Part shown: piece by piece, positions 8,910 to 16,787 of the stretch
How the letters are laid out: the number at the start of each line of letters is the position of its first letter
Numbering within the stretch: the stretch's first letter is position 1
From: Thalassobaculum fulvum
GTDB lineage: Bacteria > Pseudomonadota > Alphaproteobacteria > Thalassobaculales > Thalassobaculaceae
Assembly (NCBI RefSeq): GCF_014652915.1
Contig: NZ_BMZS01000002.1
Location: forward strand, 1-44,490
DNA length: 44,490 bases
Reading direction: 5' to 3'
Program-made: the position numbers and the translations under genes
Notes under the pieces: model-generated
Told to the model about the DNA's origin: nothing
Databases searched by the model: none
The model's input: only the letters and a program-made list of their open reading frames with translations

Positions 8910-9575
8910 ATGAGTCTCCCACCGCCGCTTGCGCCGCCGGGAATCGTGGTCCCGGCCCCGCGCGATGATCTCTGCCTCGACTTCGCGAACACCCGCTACT
9001 GGCGCGGCAGCGACCCCGCCACCGAGACCCTGAACGCCCCGGCCGACCTGATCGACTGGGCGGCGTCGGCGGGTGCCGACCCGATGCTGACCGCGGCCCT
9101 GCGACGGCGCTGGGAGGAGGATCCGGAGGGTGCCGTCCGGGCGTTCGAGCGCACGGTCCGGGAGCGCGAGGCGATCTACGGCGTGTTCGCCGCGCTGGCG
9201 GCCGGCGGCGGCCCGGCGGAAGACGATCTGGAAGCCCTGAACGTCGCCCTGGCCCGGGCCCCGGCACGCGGCCGGCTGGCCGCCCGCGACGGACGCTTCG
9301 CCTGGCAAATCGCCGCGCCGCTGGCGCTCGAGACCATCCTGGCGCCGATCTTCTGGTCGGCCGGCGACCTGCTGACCGGGACCCGGCTCGGCCGCGTCCG
9401 GCAATGCGCGAATCCGCAGTGCCGCTGGCTGTTCCTGGACGACAGCAAGAGCGCCAACCGGCGCTGGTGCGCGATGAGCCAGTGCGGCAACCGCGCCAAG
9501 GCGCACCGCCACTACATGCGGCGCAAGCAGCAGGCCGAGGACCGGAACGAGCAGACGGCGACCGATCCGCTATGA
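8910..9575 (+). CDS. CGNR zinc-finger / ABATE-domain protein, probable regulator
   Basis: The 221-aa protein has an N-terminal ABATE-like region (LCLDFANTRYWRG near 21-33, then an all-helical part) and a C-terminal CGNR zinc finger. Four cysteines are in place: C166, C171, C187 and C192, the last within SQCGNRAKAHRHY, followed by a basic tail. Family members are thought to be DNA-binding transcriptional regulators. The start is ATG 8910, with no clear ribosome-binding site, consistent with a leaderless message. It is divergent from the VOC gene, a frequent arrangement of a regulator and its target. Its stop overlaps the convergent DUF1062 gene by 6 bases. Confidence 0.87.
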   Translation: MSLPPPLAPPGIVVPAPRDDLCLDFANTRYWRGSDPATETLNAPADLIDWAASAGADPMLTAALRRRWEEDPEGAVRAFERTVREREAIYGVFAALAAGGGPAEDDLEALNVALARAPARGRLAARDGRFAWQIAAPLALETILAPIFWSAGDLLTGTRLGRVRQCANPQCRWLFLDDSKSANRRWCAMSQCGNRAKAHRHYMRRKQQAEDRNEQTATDPL

Positions 9576-10205
9576 CGTGTCGCGAAGCGCCGCCGACAGC
9601 AGGCCGAACGCCGATCCGACGGATCGAAGATCGACCGTGACGGTCTGCCGGTCCCGGACCGGCTGGCGCAGTGCCCCCCGGTTGGGCGGCGACACGACCA
9701 GGACCGCCGCGTCATGCAGCCGCCGGACGGCCGTGCGGGAAAGCCCCAATCGGCTCGCCAGCAGGCGATCCAGGCGTATCCGGCATGGCTGCGGAACGGC
9801 GATCGACACCACCAGGGTTCGCGGCTCGCCGTCGCCCTGGCCCAGAAGCCGCGCTTCCACCGCCGCCTCGCCGCGTTCCTCGACCCGGTCCGAGTAGCGC
9901 CGGAGCCGGGCCACGTCGAACGCATGACGCTCGACCAGCCTGCCGCAGTTCTCCGACAGCGCGCGGAGTTCGGCCGGCTCGACCGCCGTCACCGGGGTAC
10001 GCTCCAGGATCGGACAGTTCCAGGTCTGGTCGCACCGGGCACACCGGTAGATCAGCCAGGCGTCGATGCGCTTGCCGCACGCATTGACGCGGAACCTTCC
10101 GCTGCAGACGAACGGGGTCCTTGCATCGCAACGACTGCAGTTCTGCCAGATCCGGGGGGGTTCCATAGATTTCACGGTCCATCGTACGTGGACGACATCT
10201 TGCAT
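9570..10205 (-). CDS. DUF1062 family protein (Zn-ribbon plus S4-like C-terminus)
   Basis: The 211-aa protein matches DUF1062: an N-terminal WTV... segment, then CSRC (C23, C26) with C34, the highly typical FRVNACGKRIDAWLIYRCARC (C55, C58) and TWNCPILER. The C-terminal third (IRLDRLLASRLGLSRTAVRRLHD) resembles an S4-type RNA-binding turn. The pairs of cysteines suggest a structural zinc. The function of the family is unknown. The start is ATG 10205; the in-frame ATG 13 codons later would remove the conserved VRWTV strand. The 3' end overlaps the CGNR gene tail to tail by 6 bases. Confidence 0.85.
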   Translation of the reverse strand: MQDVVHVRWTVKSMEPPRIWQNCSRCDARTPFVCSGRFRVNACGKRIDAWLIYRCARCDQTWNCPILERTPVTAVEPAELRALSENCGRLVERHAFDVARLRRYSDRVEERGEAAVEARLLGQGDGEPRTLVVSIAVPQPCRIRLDRLLASRLGLSRTAVRRLHDAAVLVVSPPNRGALRQPVRDRQTVTVDLRSVGSAFGLLSAALRDTS

Positions 10206-10699
10206 ACCGATGACAGCCTTCTCGTCGAGAAGCGCTGCGCAGCCGTATGCTGGGAACAGGCCCGGACGGGTCCGGGCGGATGGTCAGGCAGTGTCTGGGG
10301 CGCCCGGTGGGCGGATCACGAGTTCCGCAGGAGCAGGGCGGCGGGTAGCCGACGCGCGCCCGGGGCTGGGGGGGGGAATCGTGACCCACTTGCCTTCCCG
10401 ATCCCAGCCGACCGCTACGCGCACAAACATCCCCGGCGGGCGCAGGATCGGAGACCTGCCCCGGCCGAGGAACGGCATCGAACTGAGATCGGTCAACGCG
10501 TTGGCAAGACGACCCTCGTCAGCGGCGGAACCTTCAGGCCGTTCCGTCAATAGCGGCGCACTTCATCCGGAGCAAGCGCTCGAAGCCTCCAACCGGCTGC
10601 GCGCCCGACGGTCATATGGCGGTCATGACGGGCTCGCTGCCGGGGCTCGGCATGCGATGGATAGGATCGAGCCCGGAAGCGGGCTCCGGCTGTTAGACC
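10206..10699. other. 494-base stretch without a convincing gene
   Basis: The stretch separates the DUF1062 start from the 3' end of the Lrp gene. A minus-strand open frame at 10284-10550 (88 codons, TTG start) encodes a Pro/Arg-rich peptide with a short non-random-looking segment, MFVRVAVGWDREGKWV. It has no ribosome-binding site and I match it to nothing, so I do not call it. A run of nine G residues lies at about 10368-10376. No hairpin with a T tract, tRNA or repeat was seen. It may contain the DUF1062 promoter and gene remnants. Confidence 0.45.
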
Positions 10700-11161
10700 C
10701 TACGCCGGAACCGGCAGCGGCCCCGGCTCCTTGATCTCCTTCAGCACGAAGCTGGTGTGCATCGCCTTGATGCCGGGCAGCCGGCGGATCACGGTCATGG
10801 CGAAGTCGGCGTAGGTGTCGAGGTCGGGCGCCACCACCTGCAGCAGGAAGTCGGCCTCGCCGGAGACGCTGTAGCAGGCGATCACCTCCGGCAGCCGGGC
10901 GACCTGCTCCTCGAAGCGCACGGCGTCGGCGTCGGAATGGCTGTCGATCTGCACGCTGATGAAAGCGAGCACGCCGAGTCCGAGCTTGCGGCGGTCGAGC
11001 TCGGCCCGGTAGCCCTTGATGACCCCCGCCGACTCGAGCTGCCGGACCCGCCGCCAGCACGGCGAGGTCGACATGGCGACGCGCTCGGCCAGTTCGACGT
11101 TGGTCAGGCGGCCGTCTGCCTGCAGGGCTTCGAGGATGCGGCGGTCGGCGGCGTCGGTCAT
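10700..11161 (-). CDS. Lrp/AsnC family transcriptional regulator
   Basis: The 153-aa protein has an N-terminal AsnC helix-turn-helix (DRRILEALQADGRLTN, then VELAERVAMSTSPCWRRVRQLE and AGVIKGY) and a C-terminal RAM ligand-binding domain (LGVLAFISVQI, YSVSGEADFLLQV, FAMTVIRRLPGI, HTSFVLKEIK). The SPCWRRV signature is typical of proteobacterial Lrp-like regulators that respond to amino acids. I start at ATG 11161; a TTG at 11191 would add 10 residues. It is divergent from a DUF2000 gene, a recurring pair in proteobacteria, and probably controls it. A tiny reading frame precedes the gene and is described separately. Confidence 0.92.
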   Translation of the reverse strand: MTDAADRRILEALQADGRLTNVELAERVAMSTSPCWRRVRQLESAGVIKGYRAELDRRKLGLGVLAFISVQIDSHSDADAVRFEEQVARLPEVIACYSVSGEADFLLQVVAPDLDTYADFAMTVIRRLPGIKAMHTSFVLKEIKEPGPLPVPA

Positions 11162-11187
11162 TGCGGCAGGATCTTCCCTGTAATCGA

Positions 11188-11212
11188 TCAAACTGATGAC
11201 ATTCTACCTCCT
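11188..11212 (-). promoter_or_regulatory. Strong Shine-Dalgarno and four-codon leader frame ahead of the Lrp gene
   Basis: On the minus strand a perfect AGGAGG (complement of 11207-11212) precedes, by four bases, an ATG at 11202 that opens the tiny frame ATG TCA TCA GTT TGA. Its stop overlaps the alternative TTG start of the Lrp gene (TTGA). The best ribosome-binding site of the region thus serves a four-residue leader, which may couple or attenuate translation of the regulator. Confidence 0.35.
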
Positions 11213-11293
11213 GAAACCCGATTCCGGGAGAGTTCGAAACGACATTCCCGGCCGCGCGGGACATCGTGACCGCCCCGACAGATGGAGCAGACG

Positions 11294-11743
11294 ATGTCCG
11301 CACTCGCCGAAGTTCCCGCCACGCAGCCCGCCCCCGACATCAGGGTCGCCGTCATCGTCGACCCGACGCTGGCGCTCGGCCAGATCACCAACACCGTCGC
11401 CGTGGTCGGGGTCGGCATCGGTGCCGCCGACGCCTCGCTCGGGGCGGTGCCGCTGACCGACAGCCGGGGCCGCACGGTCGCCAGCAGCTCGAACCGGCCG
11501 ATCCCGATCCTGCAGGCCGACGGCCCGGCGATGGCCGCCCTGCTGGCCCGTGCCCTGCCGGCCCCGGAAGGTGCCACGGTGGTGGCATTCCTGCGCTACG
11601 GCCGCAGCCTGCACGTGTTCGAGGAGTACCGCCGGCAGTTCCCGGACCGCGACCTGCTGGCCGAGCCGGTCGACGGCATCGGCCTGGCCGGGCCGGCGCG
11701 CTGGGTGCGGTCGCTGACCGGCTCGCTCAAGCTGCTGCGGTAG
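11294..11743 (+). CDS. DUF2000 domain-containing protein
   Basis: The 149-aa protein matches DUF2000: VAVIVDPTLALGQITNTVAVVGVGIGA near the N-terminus, then PIPILQADGPAMAALL. The family has an alpha/beta sandwich fold and no assigned activity. The start at ATG 11294 has GGAG six bases upstream; the ATG at 11282 is the alternative. The gene is divergently transcribed from an Lrp/AsnC regulator, the usual neighbour of DUF2000, which suggests amino-acid-responsive control. It is tail to tail with the SDR gene, six bases apart. Confidence 0.85.
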   Translation: MSALAEVPATQPAPDIRVAVIVDPTLALGQITNTVAVVGVGIGAADASLGAVPLTDSRGRTVASSSNRPIPILQADGPAMAALLARALPAPEGATVVAFLRYGRSLHVFEEYRRQFPDRDLLAEPVDGIGLAGPARWVRSLTGSLKLLR

Positions 11744-11749
11744 GGCGCG

Positions 11750-12706
11750 TCAGCTACCGCCGGCGCGGACCGCCTCGATATAGGCCGCCAGCCCGGCCCG
11801 GATGTCGTAGCGCGGGGTGTAGCCGAACGCGGCGTGTGCCCGCGCGACGTTCAGTGCACCCTTGCGGACGGCAGGCACCGACGCCCCCGGCAGGCTGTGC
11901 TCGAACTCGCCGTCGCCGGCCGAGATGTCGGCCCCCGGCACCAGCTCGCGGATGATCCCGACGATCTCCGCCAGGGTCGGCGCCTTCCCGCTGCCGAGGT
12001 TGTAGGCGTCGTGGGGGTGGTTCGCGCAGTCGAGGGCGCCGAGCACGCCGGCAACCAGGTCGTCGATGTAGGTGTGGTCGACCTTCATCGCCGCACCCCA
12101 GGGCAGGTGGAACGGCCGGCCGGCGACCGCGGCGTCGACGAAGGTCTTGGGCACCCGCGGCCGCGGCAGGCCGGGGCCGTACACCCAGCAGGTCCGCAGG
12201 TGGACGACCTCCAGCCCGTACAGGGTCGCGAAGGTGCGTCCCAGGTGCTCGACCGCCAGCTTGGAGATGCCATAGGCCAGCACCGGGTTCTGCGGGTGGG
12301 TCTCGTCGATGCACTCGGCCTGGAACGCGCCGTAGGTCTCCTCCGAGCTGATGTGCACGACCCGGCGCACCCCGAACAGCCGGGCCGCCTCGAACAGGGT
12401 GAGCGAGCCGCCGACGTTGACGTCGAAGGTGCGGTGCGGCGACAGCACCGAGGCCGGCACCCCGACGATCGCCGCGCAGTGCACGATCGTGTCCGGCGGG
12501 TCGCGGCGCATCAGCTCGGCCAGCGCCGCCCACTCGGTGATCTCGCAGACATACGCCGTGACCCCGGCATGAGCCTCGGCCAGCCGGGCCAGCGCCGGCC
12601 CGACCGCCACGTCGATCCCGGTCACCCGGTCGCCGCGCGCCGCCAGCGCCGCCGTCACCGCCGCACCGATGAACCCGGCCGCCCCGGTCACCAGGACATG
12701 CGCCAT
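11750..12706 (-). CDS. NAD-dependent epimerase/dehydratase (extended SDR)
   Basis: The 318-aa protein has a Rossmann fold with VLVTGAAGFIGAAV at the N-terminus (TGxxGxxG dinucleotide motif), HCAAIVGVP, SSEETYG and the catalytic YGISK (YxxxK). The second half has RTCWVYGPGLPRP and the YNLGSGKAPTLAEIV segment of nucleotide-sugar epimerases and dehydratases. All catalytic elements of an extended SDR are present; the substrate (sugar nucleotide or another hydroxy compound) cannot be fixed. No polysaccharide genes lie nearby. The start at ATG 12706 is preceded by GGGGGAG. The frame continues 34 codons upstream without a credible start. Confidence 0.87.
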   Translation of the reverse strand: MAHVLVTGAAGFIGAAVTAALAARGDRVTGIDVAVGPALARLAEAHAGVTAYVCEITEWAALAELMRRDPPDTIVHCAAIVGVPASVLSPHRTFDVNVGGSLTLFEAARLFGVRRVVHISSEETYGAFQAECIDETHPQNPVLAYGISKLAVEHLGRTFATLYGLEVVHLRTCWVYGPGLPRPRVPKTFVDAAVAGRPFHLPWGAAMKVDHTYIDDLVAGVLGALDCANHPHDAYNLGSGKAPTLAEIVGIIRELVPGADISAGDGEFEHSLPGASVPAVRKGALNVARAHAAFGYTPRYDIRAGLAAYIEAVRAGGS

Positions 12707-12867
12707 GGGTTTGTCTCCCCCGCTTGTCGCCCGGTCCGAAGGCGACCGAGGCTCACGGGGCATTATGCGGATGCGATCGGGGCCCCACGCAACCGTCCGG
12801 CGCGGCACTACGGAGGTGCCGAGAGGCGGAGGGCGGCCGAAAGGGTGCCGCCTCAGTCGAGCCCGCT

Positions 12868-14352
12868 CTACGTGTCTGGATGTCGCCGCTTGTGGAGGTA
12901 GGCGAAGAGCCGGCCGAGCTGTCGCATCTGATCGTACGCACCAATCTCCTCGGCAACACCGTACGCGTCCGCAGCGAGATCCAGCGCCGCCACCGGCTTC
13001 CAGCAGCGAGCGTAGCCCAAGGCGAGCTTTCGCATGGCCCTGACCTGGAAACCGGACGGCGGACCGAGCTGCAGCAGCTCCAGGCCCTTCTCCATCTTCT
13101 CCAGACCGCGTTTCGGCTGCCCCGCCCTGAGCATGGCATAGCCGAATTCACTCAGGGCCTCGCCATAGGCGGGTCCGCCCTGCTCCCGGCGAGCGTCGGC
13201 GACTGCTCTAAAGTCGTTCAGGGCAGCGTCCGTCCGCCCCAACTGAAGCAAGATGCTGCCCCGGATGGCGAACTGGTTCCCCGCCGCGTCAGGCGCCTCG
13301 CCGACCGCCAGCTCGATGTGCTCCAAGGCCAAGCCGAGGAGCCGGTCCGCATGCCCTGCCAGCTTCGCGATCGAGTAGTACTCGCTTGCCAGCGAGCCAT
13401 GGGGGAGGCCTGACCGTTGTGCACCCGTTACGATTGAGCTCATGCGAAGATCCGTCAATGATCCGAGAGCGGCAAGGCAGCTCATTGGAAAATGGCTGTG
13501 GAGCCCGTACCAGGCCCCGTTGCTGATCCAGGTCCGGAATGCGCGATCCCACAGAGGTACCGCATCCCGGCAGGTCGGGTCATCGAACGGGGCCCCCATG
13601 AGCGCCCGGATCGCGAACCAGACCAATGTGAGCCGGAGTTGGTGGGCCGGCTCGGCGCTCGCCCGGTCCAGGAGTGCTTCCACCTTACCGAGATCCGGCC
13701 GGCCCACCGCCGGATCGGACAATGTCTCGAGAAACCGGAGCGGCGGCGGAGAGGAGATCGGATCATAGGGGCGATGCCGAAGCGAGACCTGGGTGTCGAC
13801 CAACCGCTCGAGGCGGGGCGGCACCAGGAGACGACGCAACCAGCGCGGCCGCTGATAGTGCTCTGCCAACCGATCCAGACGCCTCAGGATCTCGTCCTCG
13901 GAACGAGGCGTCAGATCCATGTTCGGGAACGACGGCTCGAGCACCTTCAGAAGGCCGGCCAGCCGGCCCTCCGGCTCATAGCCATCGAGGAGAAAGATGA
14001 AGGAGGGCTTGCCGAGAAGGGCGGCTTCGAAGAGCTCCGCTTCGAAGAACGAGGTCGGTACCTCGCCGGCACCCTCCACGCTGATCCGCGAGCCGTGCCG
14101 AGAGGTCATGACCGCAACGAAGCACTCGGCCTGGCGGACTCCCTCGAGGCAAAGCGCCGTCTTCTCGAGGTCCCCCAAGGGTGAGTCGGCCTGAAACGCC
14201 GCGAAGTCCTCGGCCATCCAGATCAACTGGCGGGCCTCCGTACTCAATTTGCTCTTGCCGATCGTCGCTTGAATCCTGTCGCGGAGACGCAGCCGAATCC
14301 CGGTCGGATCGGTGAAGCAGGATGACAGGAAGATCGGTCTGCTCGCTGTCAT
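12868..14352 (-). CDS. DUF4062 domain protein with C-terminal TPR-like region
   Basis: In this 494-aa protein, residues 5-125 follow the DUF4062 pattern: strand PIFLSSCFTDPTGIR with a downstream LRDRI helix, then FVAVMTSRHGSRI, and TSFFEAELFEAALLGKPSFIFLLD, the usual S-x-E-x-E...A...GKP end. Residues about 320-480 form TPR-like helical pairs (AIRGSILLQLGRTDAALNDF, then SEFGYAMLRAGQPKRGLEKME). The central part is unassigned. DUF4062 occurs at the N-terminus of signalling proteins of the STAND/TPR kind, some of which are thought to act in conflict or defence. Here no NTPase domain is present. Base composition is visibly less GC-rich than neighbours and the gene lies beside a tRNA, which suggests transfer. 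The start ATG 14352 has a weak ribosome-binding site. Confidence 0.72.
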   Translation of the reverse strand: MTASRPIFLSSCFTDPTGIRLRLRDRIQATIGKSKLSTEARQLIWMAEDFAAFQADSPLGDLEKTALCLEGVRQAECFVAVMTSRHGSRISVEGAGEVPTSFFEAELFEAALLGKPSFIFLLDGYEPEGRLAGLLKVLEPSFPNMDLTPRSEDEILRRLDRLAEHYQRPRWLRRLLVPPRLERLVDTQVSLRHRPYDPISSPPPLRFLETLSDPAVGRPDLGKVEALLDRASAEPAHQLRLTLVWFAIRALMGAPFDDPTCRDAVPLWDRAFRTWISNGAWYGLHSHFPMSCLAALGSLTDLRMSSIVTGAQRSGLPHGSLASEYYSIAKLAGHADRLLGLALEHIELAVGEAPDAAGNQFAIRGSILLQLGRTDAALNDFRAVADARREQGGPAYGEALSEFGYAMLRAGQPKRGLEKMEKGLELLQLGPPSGFQVRAMRKLALGYARCWKPVAALDLAADAYGVAEEIGAYDQMRQLGRLFAYLHKRRHPDT

Positions 14353-14570
14353 GTCGCCAGTCGAGGCATATCCGACAACCCTCGAGCAAAGACGGCCTCG
14401 CTCTTGTATTTTCCCTCTAAGGGTTGTGTCGGACAAGAGCAGTGCTGTCGGCACCCGCTTCTCGGGGATCCGCGCAGATCGGCGGCTCTGCAACCAGGCA
14501 CGCACAACCAATCGCCGGCGAGAGCGACTCCCCGTCGAACGACGCGCCACCGACTTCGGCAATGGAGAGC

Positions 14571-14647
14571 TGGCGTCCCCGGCAGGATTCGAACCTGCGA
14601 CCCCCAGATTAGGAATCTGGTGCTCTATCCTGCTGAGCTACGAGGAC
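14571..14647 (-). tRNA. tRNA-Arg (anticodon CCT)
   Basis: A complete 77-nt cloverleaf reads on the minus strand. Acceptor GTCCTCG pairs with CGGGGAC (one T-G pair), D-arm stem GCTC/GAGC, anticodon stem CCAGA/TCTGG with loop TTCCTAA (anticodon CCT), T-arm GCAGG-TTCGAAT-CCTGC, discriminator G and an encoded CCA end. It decodes AGG arginine codons, rare in this high-GC genome. No duplicated 3' end (att site) was found in the window. Confidence 0.97.
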
Positions 14648-14729
14648 GTCGCTGCCTGTTTAGCGCAATCCGGCCGGTTTCGCCACCGTCCGCCGCCTCG
14701 CCCGGCGCCTCCCCCACGACCCATCCGCC

Positions 14730-15740
14730 TCACGCCAGCAGCGCCTTGTTGGCGGCCAGCCAGGCCCGCTCCTCGGGGCTGAGCGGCGGCACGTGGTAGC
14801 GGCGGCGCAGCTCGTCGAGCGGCAGGTCGACCACGGTCCACAGATCCCAGCCGTCCAGCAGGTCGACGCTGGTCGCCATGCCGCGGGCGACGGCGCGGAA
14901 GAACGCGTCCGGGCGCAGCTCGTCGGTCAGGCACGGCCCCGGCATCACCTGGATGCCGGCCTGGAACTGCAGCAGGGTCAGCAGCAGCAGGTCCATGCAC
15001 AGCACCTCGGTGTTGCCGCCGCTGAACGCGGCGTTCAGCATCTCGCCCTGCAGGCTGGTCTCGTACTCGCTGATGACGTGGTAGGCCTCGTGCTTCGACC
15101 AGCCCTCGGGGAAGCTCTTCGGCTCGCCCGGGATCGGGAAGCCGCGGTCCTTGTAGAACCGCCAGATCCCGTAGCCGAAGGAATCGTGCGGCCGCCCGCC
15201 CAGGCCCTCGTAGCGCGCCAGCAGGCTGCGGTCGGTCAGGAAGCCGTACAGCCCGGGGATCGCCGGCATGCCGATCCGCAGCATGTCGAGCCAGTCGCGC
15301 AGCCGGGCCTTGCCGGTCGGCGACCAGTAGTGCGCCACCGACCGCATCATCAGCCCGAAGGCCAGGCGCCGGTACTGCCCCTTCACCGCCTGCCGCAGGA
15401 TCGCCAGCCCCTGGTCCTCGACGCCGAGCCGCTCGGCCGCGTCCTCGACGACCCGGACCTTGGCCGGCATCACCCGCTTGTCGATCACCGGCAGCATGGC
15501 GAGGATCCGCACGGTCTGGCACCGCATGACCGGGTCGTCGAGCACCGTCGCCAGGTCGGCCGGCAGCGCCCGGCCGGCCGGCTCGATCGGCGGGTCGCGG
15601 TGCAGCAGGTGGCGCTGGATCGCCGCGATGCTGTCGCGCTCGACCGGCAGCAGCTCGATGCCGCCCTCGGCGGTGGCGACGGCGTGCATGGCCTGCACGA
15701 TCGCCGCGGTCTGCCGGTCGTCGGGGTGAATGATCCGCAT
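14730..15740 (-). CDS. TerB-like/Coq4-like protein, paralogue 3 of 3
   Basis: The 336-aa last gene of the operon has an N-terminal region (about 1-125) resembling TerB-like helical domains (PVIDKRVMPAKVRVVEDAAERLG). The C-terminal region (about 175-330) resembles the Coq4 ubiquinone-biosynthesis family: SFGYGIWRFY, then H217-E-x-x-H221-x11-E233 (motif begins KHEAYHVISEY). In Coq4 this motif binds a metal ion. The linker AHYWSPTGKARLRDW is almost identical to that in paralogue 2. The start ATG 15740 has GGGGGA upstream; the stop of paralogue 2 is 24 bases before it. No signal peptide or clear membrane helix. Quinone or isoprenoid chemistry is a guess by fold. See the operon finding. Confidence 0.75.
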   Translation of the reverse strand: MRIIHPDDRQTAAIVQAMHAVATAEGGIELLPVERDSIAAIQRHLLHRDPPIEPAGRALPADLATVLDDPVMRCQTVRILAMLPVIDKRVMPAKVRVVEDAAERLGVEDQGLAILRQAVKGQYRRLAFGLMMRSVAHYWSPTGKARLRDWLDMLRIGMPAIPGLYGFLTDRSLLARYEGLGGRPHDSFGYGIWRFYKDRGFPIPGEPKSFPEGWSKHEAYHVISEYETSLQGEMLNAAFSGGNTEVLCMDLLLLTLLQFQAGIQVMPGPCLTDELRPDAFFRAVARGMATSVDLLDGWDLWTVVDLPLDELRRRYHVPPLSPEERAWLAANKALLA

Positions 15741-15764
15741 GCCGCCGTCCCCCAATCAGCCCGC

Positions 15765-16787
15765 TCAGGCCAGCAGTGCCTTCGCGGTCGCCAGCGTCGC
15801 GGTCTCCTCGGCCGACAGCGCCGGCAGGCCGTAGCGCGCGCGCAGTGCCCCGAGATCCTGGTCGGCGACGTCCCACAGGGTCCAGCCGTCCAGCAGGTCG
15901 ACCCGCATCGCCGCCCCGCGCGCCATGGCCCGGAAGAACTCGTCCGGCTTCAACTGCCCCGAGGCGGTCGGCCCCGGCACGAAGGTCTTGCCGGCGTGCA
16001 GCTGCACCAGGGCCGGCAGCACCAGGTCCAGGCACAGCTCCTCGGTGTTGCCGGCGATGAACGCCGCCAGCAGCAGCTCGCCCTGCAGGGTGATGCCGTA
16101 GCTGCTGATCACGTGATAGACCTCGTGGCGCGCCCAGCCCTCGGGAATGCTCTTGGGCTCGCCCGGCACCGGGAACCCGTTGCGGGCGTAGTAGCGATGC
16201 ACTTCGTGACCGAGCGTACCGTCCGGCAGCGCCGCCAGCGCCCGGTAGCGGGCCAGCACCGCGTCGAGCCCGAGATACGACCGCAGCCCCGGGAACCAGG
16301 GCATCGCCGTCCACAGCATGCTGACCCAGTCCTGCAGCCGGGCCTTGCCGGTCGGCGACCAGTAATGGGCGACGATCCGCTTCATCAGCCCGAGGCCGTT
16401 GCGCCTGTACTGGCCGCGGGCGACCCGGCCCAGCACCAGCAGGCCGAACTCGTCGACGCCGAGCCGCCGGGCCGCCTCCTCGACCACCGCCACCTTCTCG
16501 GGCAGCACCGCTCCGTCGACCGTCGCCAGGATGGCGAGCTGGCGCACCGTCTGGCGGCGCAGGACCGGGCCGGGCAAGCGCTCGGCCAGGTCGTCCGGCA
16601 GCGGTCCGCCGGCCCCCTCGCCGACCCCGCGGATCGGCGGATCCTGCATCAGCATGTGGCGCTGCAGGGCCTCGACGCACTCGACCTCGATGGGCGCGGG
16701 CTGCATCCGGCCGCCGGCCGACACCACCGCCCAGGCGGCGGCGACGACCGCCGCCCGCTGGTCCGGCGTCAGGTCCAGCAGCTTCAT
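15765..16787 (-). CDS. TerB-like/Coq4-like protein, paralogue 2 of 3
   Basis: The 340-aa protein has the same two-part architecture as its neighbours. TerB-like part: TVDGAVLPEKVAVVEEAARRLG (about 89-110). Linker: AHYWSPTGKARLQDW. Coq4-like part: TLGHEVHRYY, GEPKSIPEGWARHEVYHVIS and the metal motif H221-E-x-x-H225-x11-E237. An AGNTEELCLDLVLPALVQLHAG segment corresponds to the conserved helix after the motif. Its ATG overlaps the stop of the NHLP-like gene (ATGA), so the two are translationally coupled. It is closer to paralogue 3 than to paralogue 1: both share the WSPTGKARL linker and an ALLA C-terminus. The function is unknown. Confidence 0.75.
   Translation of the reverse strand: MKLLDLTPDQRAAVVAAAWAVVSAGGRMQPAPIEVECVEALQRHMLMQDPPIRGVGEGAGGPLPDDLAERLPGPVLRRQTVRQLAILATVDGAVLPEKVAVVEEAARRLGVDEFGLLVLGRVARGQYRRNGLGLMKRIVAHYWSPTGKARLQDWVSMLWTAMPWFPGLRSYLGLDAVLARYRALAALPDGTLGHEVHRYYARNGFPVPGEPKSIPEGWARHEVYHVISSYGITLQGELLLAAFIAGNTEELCLDLVLPALVQLHAGKTFVPGPTASGQLKPDEFFRAMARGAAMRVDLLDGWTLWDVADQDLGALRARYGLPALSAEETATLATAKALLA

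Noticed and set aside
10284-10550. 88-codon minus-strand frame with the segment MFVRVAVGWDREGKWV
   Set aside because: TTG start, no ribosome-binding site, Pro/Arg-rich composition and no family; retained only as a remark on the gap.
14353-14729. Search for an attachment site or integrase around tRNA-Arg
   Set aside because: No second copy of the tRNA 3' end and no recombinase gene were seen within the window, so an integrated element cannot be delimited.
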